Source: Neorhizobium galegae (GTDB taxonomy: Bacteria > Pseudomonadota > Alphaproteobacteria > Rhizobiales > Rhizobiaceae). From it: DNA of 64,000 nucleotides. Position 1 is the stretch's first letter; each line of letters begins with the position of its first letter. A model generated the notes under the pieces. The model saw nothing but the letters and a program-made list of their open reading frames with translations, made no database searches and was not told the origin of the DNA. Both the position numbers and the translations under genes were made by a program. The DNA lies in contig NZ_JAGIPH010000003.1 of assembly GCF_017877135.1 (NCBI RefSeq), positions 310,001 to 374,000 of the forward strand, read 5' to 3'. Shown here in pieces: positions 62,087 through 64,000 of the stretch.

Positions 62087-62473
62087 GTGAACAAGTATTA
62101 TACCATCACGGAACTGACGCGGGAATTCGGGGTCTCGACCCGGACCCTGCGTTTCTATGAGGATGAGGGGCTGATCCACCCGGAGCGGCGCGGTCGCACC
62201 CGGCTGTTTCGCATGGCCGATCGCCGACTGATCCAGGAAATCCTGCGCGGTCGCCGCATTGGTTTCACCATTGCCGAAATCCGCGAAATCATCCAGGTCT
62301 ATCGCGAGCCGCCCGGCGAGCTTGGCCAGCTGAAACTGCTGATGAAGCGCATCGACGAGAAGCGCGACGAGCTTCGCCAGAAGCGCAAGGACATCGATGA
62401 CACGCTGAACGAACTCGACAATGTCGAGGAGGCCTGCCTGACGCGGCTGGCCGAAATCGGCGTCGGCACCTGA
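62087..62473 (+). CDS. MerR-family regulator, LiuR-like
   Basis: A 128-residue MerR-type activator. The winged helix-turn-helix (YYTITELTREFGVSTRTLRFYEDEGLIHPERRGRTRLF) and the linker and dimerisation helices (LIQEILRGRRIGFTIAEIREIIQVY, then a coiled coil KRIDEKRDELRQKRKDIDDTLNEL) match the LiuR group, which controls leucine/isovalerate and related acyl-CoA catabolism in proteobacteria. There is no metal-binding cysteine cluster; the lone cysteine is near the C-terminus. GTG start. The target acyl-CoA genes may be elsewhere in the genome. Confidence 0.85.
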   Translation: MNKYYTITELTREFGVSTRTLRFYEDEGLIHPERRGRTRLFRMADRRLIQEILRGRRIGFTIAEIREIIQVYREPPGELGQLKLLMKRIDEKRDELRQKRKDIDDTLNELDNVEEACLTRLAEIGVGT

Positions 62474-62542
62474 TCGGCGCTGAAGGTTCAGCCGAAACGG
62501 CTGAACCGCTGTTCGGGTCTAAGCCCGAAATGACATCCGATA

Positions 62543-63562
62543 TCAGCGGCTAATGATCGTGCATTCCTGCGCGATCGACTGAACGCCCGGATCCGTCGCC
62601 GGATTGATATCGCCGCGCTGCATCGGCATGAACAGAGATTGCTCGACCAGCTTGTTTGCCGTGCAGTCGCAGAAGCGGTCGCAAAGACCGGCGTCATTGC
62701 CTTCCGCCACGCAGGAGCGCGCGCAGCTTTGCGTGTAGCCGACAATTGGATCGACCGCCGGCGCCGGATGGATGAGCGAGGCGAGATAGACGAGACCGAT
62801 CAGCACCGGCTGGTGAATGAGGTAGAAGGCAAGGCTGTGGCGTCCCGCTTTCGTCAGCAGGTTGTCGCGCTGCTGCCATGCCGCAAGCCGTGCAAACCCG
62901 CCATGGTCGCGCAACAGGCCACCGATCGCGACACCCGCCAGCACGGCGGCAAACCAGGGAAAGACCGGGACGAAATCGTTGGAACGCGGGATGGTTTCGG
63001 CAAAGCCTGTCCAGGCCAGCAGGCGCGTGTCAAACAGCGGAAAGCTCAAAAGGCCGGGCATGATCCAGGTATCGAGCACCATCGCGATAAACAGGGCGAC
63101 GGCCAAAAGTCCAGTCAACAGCGGCGGCACCCTGAGGAATGCCAGCGCCAGAAGGCTTGCGAGCGCGATGTGATGCAGGATGCCGAAAAAAATCCACTCC
63201 TGCGGCATCGCTATGCGCGTGGCAATGCTGATGACGGCCGCAGCACCGGCCACCAGTAGGAGCCGCTTGCGGAACGAGGGCCAGCGGATGCCTTGGCCAT
63301 GCGCCAGCAGGAGGCTCAATCCGACCAGCATCAGAAACGAGGTGGCGATCAGCCGGGCATAGATCTTCCACGCCCCTTGCGTCGACGTTCCGACCTCCAG
63401 ATAGCCGAAGAATTCGAGATCCCAGGTGAAGTGGTAGGAGGCCATGGCAATTAGTGCCACGCCGCGCAATGTATCGATGAGCGGGATACGCGGCGTCCGC
63501 AACGGGCCGCCGGAAGCGGCAACCTGCGAAGCGTCGTCATCAAAGGCTGTGGTGGAGGACAA
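62543..63562 (-). CDS. DUF1624 membrane protein (heparan-alpha-glucosaminide acetyltransferase-like)
   Basis: About 339 residues with eight or more membrane helices. The family motif RIPLIDTLRGVALIAMASYHFTWDL near the N-terminus, with a histidine in the first helix, and later FPWFAAVLAGVAIGGLLRDHG and AGRHSLAFYLIHQPVLIGLVYLAS are typical of DUF1624, related to transmembrane acyltransferases. A C-terminal tail after the last helix holds a cysteine cluster (CARSCVAEGNDAGLCDRFCDC). I use the TTG at 63562 because AAGGAT precedes it; an ATG at 63616 is the alternative. Substrate unknown. Confidence 0.8.
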   Translation of the reverse strand: MSSTTAFDDDASQVAASGGPLRTPRIPLIDTLRGVALIAMASYHFTWDLEFFGYLEVGTSTQGAWKIYARLIATSFLMLVGLSLLLAHGQGIRWPSFRKRLLLVAGAAAVISIATRIAMPQEWIFFGILHHIALASLLALAFLRVPPLLTGLLAVALFIAMVLDTWIMPGLLSFPLFDTRLLAWTGFAETIPRSNDFVPVFPWFAAVLAGVAIGGLLRDHGGFARLAAWQQRDNLLTKAGRHSLAFYLIHQPVLIGLVYLASLIHPAPAVDPIVGYTQSCARSCVAEGNDAGLCDRFCDCTANKLVEQSLFMPMQRGDINPATDPGVQSIAQECTIISR

Positions 63563-63668
63563 GCGAAATCCTTGGGCGTTTTGACGCGGGCAAAACCGTC
63601 CCGGCCTTCCCGACATGAGTGAAGCGATGACGGCAGAGAAAGCCTGCCATGATCCGCCGTGGTACGGC

Positions 63669-64000
63669 CTATCGATCCATGATCGCCCGGCGCGCCTCGG
63701 AGAAAAACTGCCGGCGCAAGAGAACGAAAATGACGAACAGCGTCGATGCGATGAACATATAGGGCCCGATGAACCAACCGAGATAGCCGATGGAGAGAAA
63801 AATCGTCCTGAGCCCGGCATTGAAGTGGCGCGCGGCAATTACATTCATGCGGATCACCTGATCGGCGGCACGCTCGGCCGCTGCCGGATCGTGCTGCACC
63901 TCATGCGTCATCGGCAGCGCCCCGAAGAGGATGGTGCAGTAGTTGAACAAGCGATAGGACCAGCCGAACTTGAAGAAGGAATAGGCAAACAGCGCCGTCA
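63669..64000 (-). CDS. DUF599 membrane protein, 5' end outside the window
   Basis: The frame runs off the window and ends at 63669. The visible 110 residues include FAYSFFKFGWSYRLFNYCTILFGALP, then ERAADQVIRMNVIAARHFNAGLRTIFLSIGYLGWFIGPYMFIASTLFVIFVLLRRQF, characteristic of the C-terminal half of DUF599 proteins, predicted multi-pass membrane proteins of unknown function. The internal ATG at 63950 is not the real start. Transcribed towards the DUF1624 gene, 106 bases away. Confidence 0.85.
   Translation of the reverse strand, partial: TALFAYSFFKFGWSYRLFNYCTILFGALPMTHEVQHDPAAAERAADQVIRMNVIAARHFNAGLRTIFLSIGYLGWFIGPYMFIASTLFVIFVLLRRQFFSEARRAIMDR

Overview
This 64-kb window is GC-rich chromosomal DNA of an alphaproteobacterium, almost certainly a member of the Rhizobiaceae (Rhizobium/Agrobacterium/Ensifer relatives). 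The assignment rests on gene order (eno - ftsB-like - pdhA/pdhB/pdhC - lpdA - lipA - ratA - pncC - ispDF - dusB - ntrB - ntrC - ntrY - ntrX - trkA - hfq - hflX - mazG), on the lipoyl domain fused to PdhB, on the fused IspDF enzyme, on a DUF2849-cysI-DUF934 sulfite reductase block, on a BA14K-family protein, and on a 155-bp palindromic intergenic element that resembles the rhizobial RIME family. No phage, plasmid, transposase or CRISPR array is present; most of the window is vertically inherited core genome.

Layout. 1-1423: 3'-truncated chemoreceptor. 1.7-11.5 kb: enolase, a FtsB-like divisome protein, the pyruvate dehydrogenase complex (E1 alpha, E1 beta with lipoyl domain, E2, E3) with an SGNH hydrolase and small proteins interspersed, then lipoyl synthase. 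11.5-14.1 kb: RatA-like protein, CinA-type amidase, IspDF. 14.2-23.1 kb: dusB and the nitrogen regulators NtrBC and NtrYX, then TrkA. 23.4-27.6 kb: hfq, hflX, a ParDE toxin-antitoxin pair, mazG and a deaminase. 27.9-31.4 kb: assimilatory sulfite reductase block ending in ferredoxin-NADP reductase. 31.5-33.2 kb: a phage-type M15 peptidase, a cupredoxin and a BA14K protein. 33.3-38.2 kb: the glycine cleavage operon gcvT-gcvH-gcvP behind a tandem glycine riboswitch. 38.3-42.7 kb: fluoride channel, RluC-type pseudouridine synthase, HAD phosphatase, ATP12 chaperone, DoxX protein. 42.8-47.8 kb: a guanidinium exporter behind a guanidine-II riboswitch, then glutathione-dependent formaldehyde oxidation genes (fghA, adhC) around DUF genes and an unusual methyltransferase fusion. 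47.9-50.3 kb: EamA transporter, lipB, tRNA-Leu(GAG), a lipoprotein. 50.4-58.6 kb: a seven-gene catabolic operon that matches the aerobic 2-aminobenzoyl-CoA (anthranilate) pathway. 58.8-64 kb: OsmC, BON-domain protein, a deformylase-like protein that has lost metal ligands, MgtE, a LiuR-like MerR regulator, a DUF1624 membrane protein and a truncated DUF599 protein.

How the genes fit together. Lipoic acid chemistry recurs: lipA and lipB make and attach the cofactor, and PdhB, PdhC and GcvH in the same window carry lipoyl-lysine motifs. Two RNA sensors, for glycine and for guanidine, sit directly upstream of the genes that deal with those compounds. The 50-58 kb operon has a clear promoter-operator upstream of its first gene, but the CoA ligase that would feed the pathway is not in the window.

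I found no system that looks wholly new. The items most worth a second look are the guanidine-II riboswitch/Gdx pair, the CoA-dependent aminobenzoate operon with a shortened last enzyme, the deformylase-like protein with altered metal ligands, the N-terminal-domain/coiled-coil/methyltransferase fusion, and an 81-bp tandem duplication at the end of gcvP.
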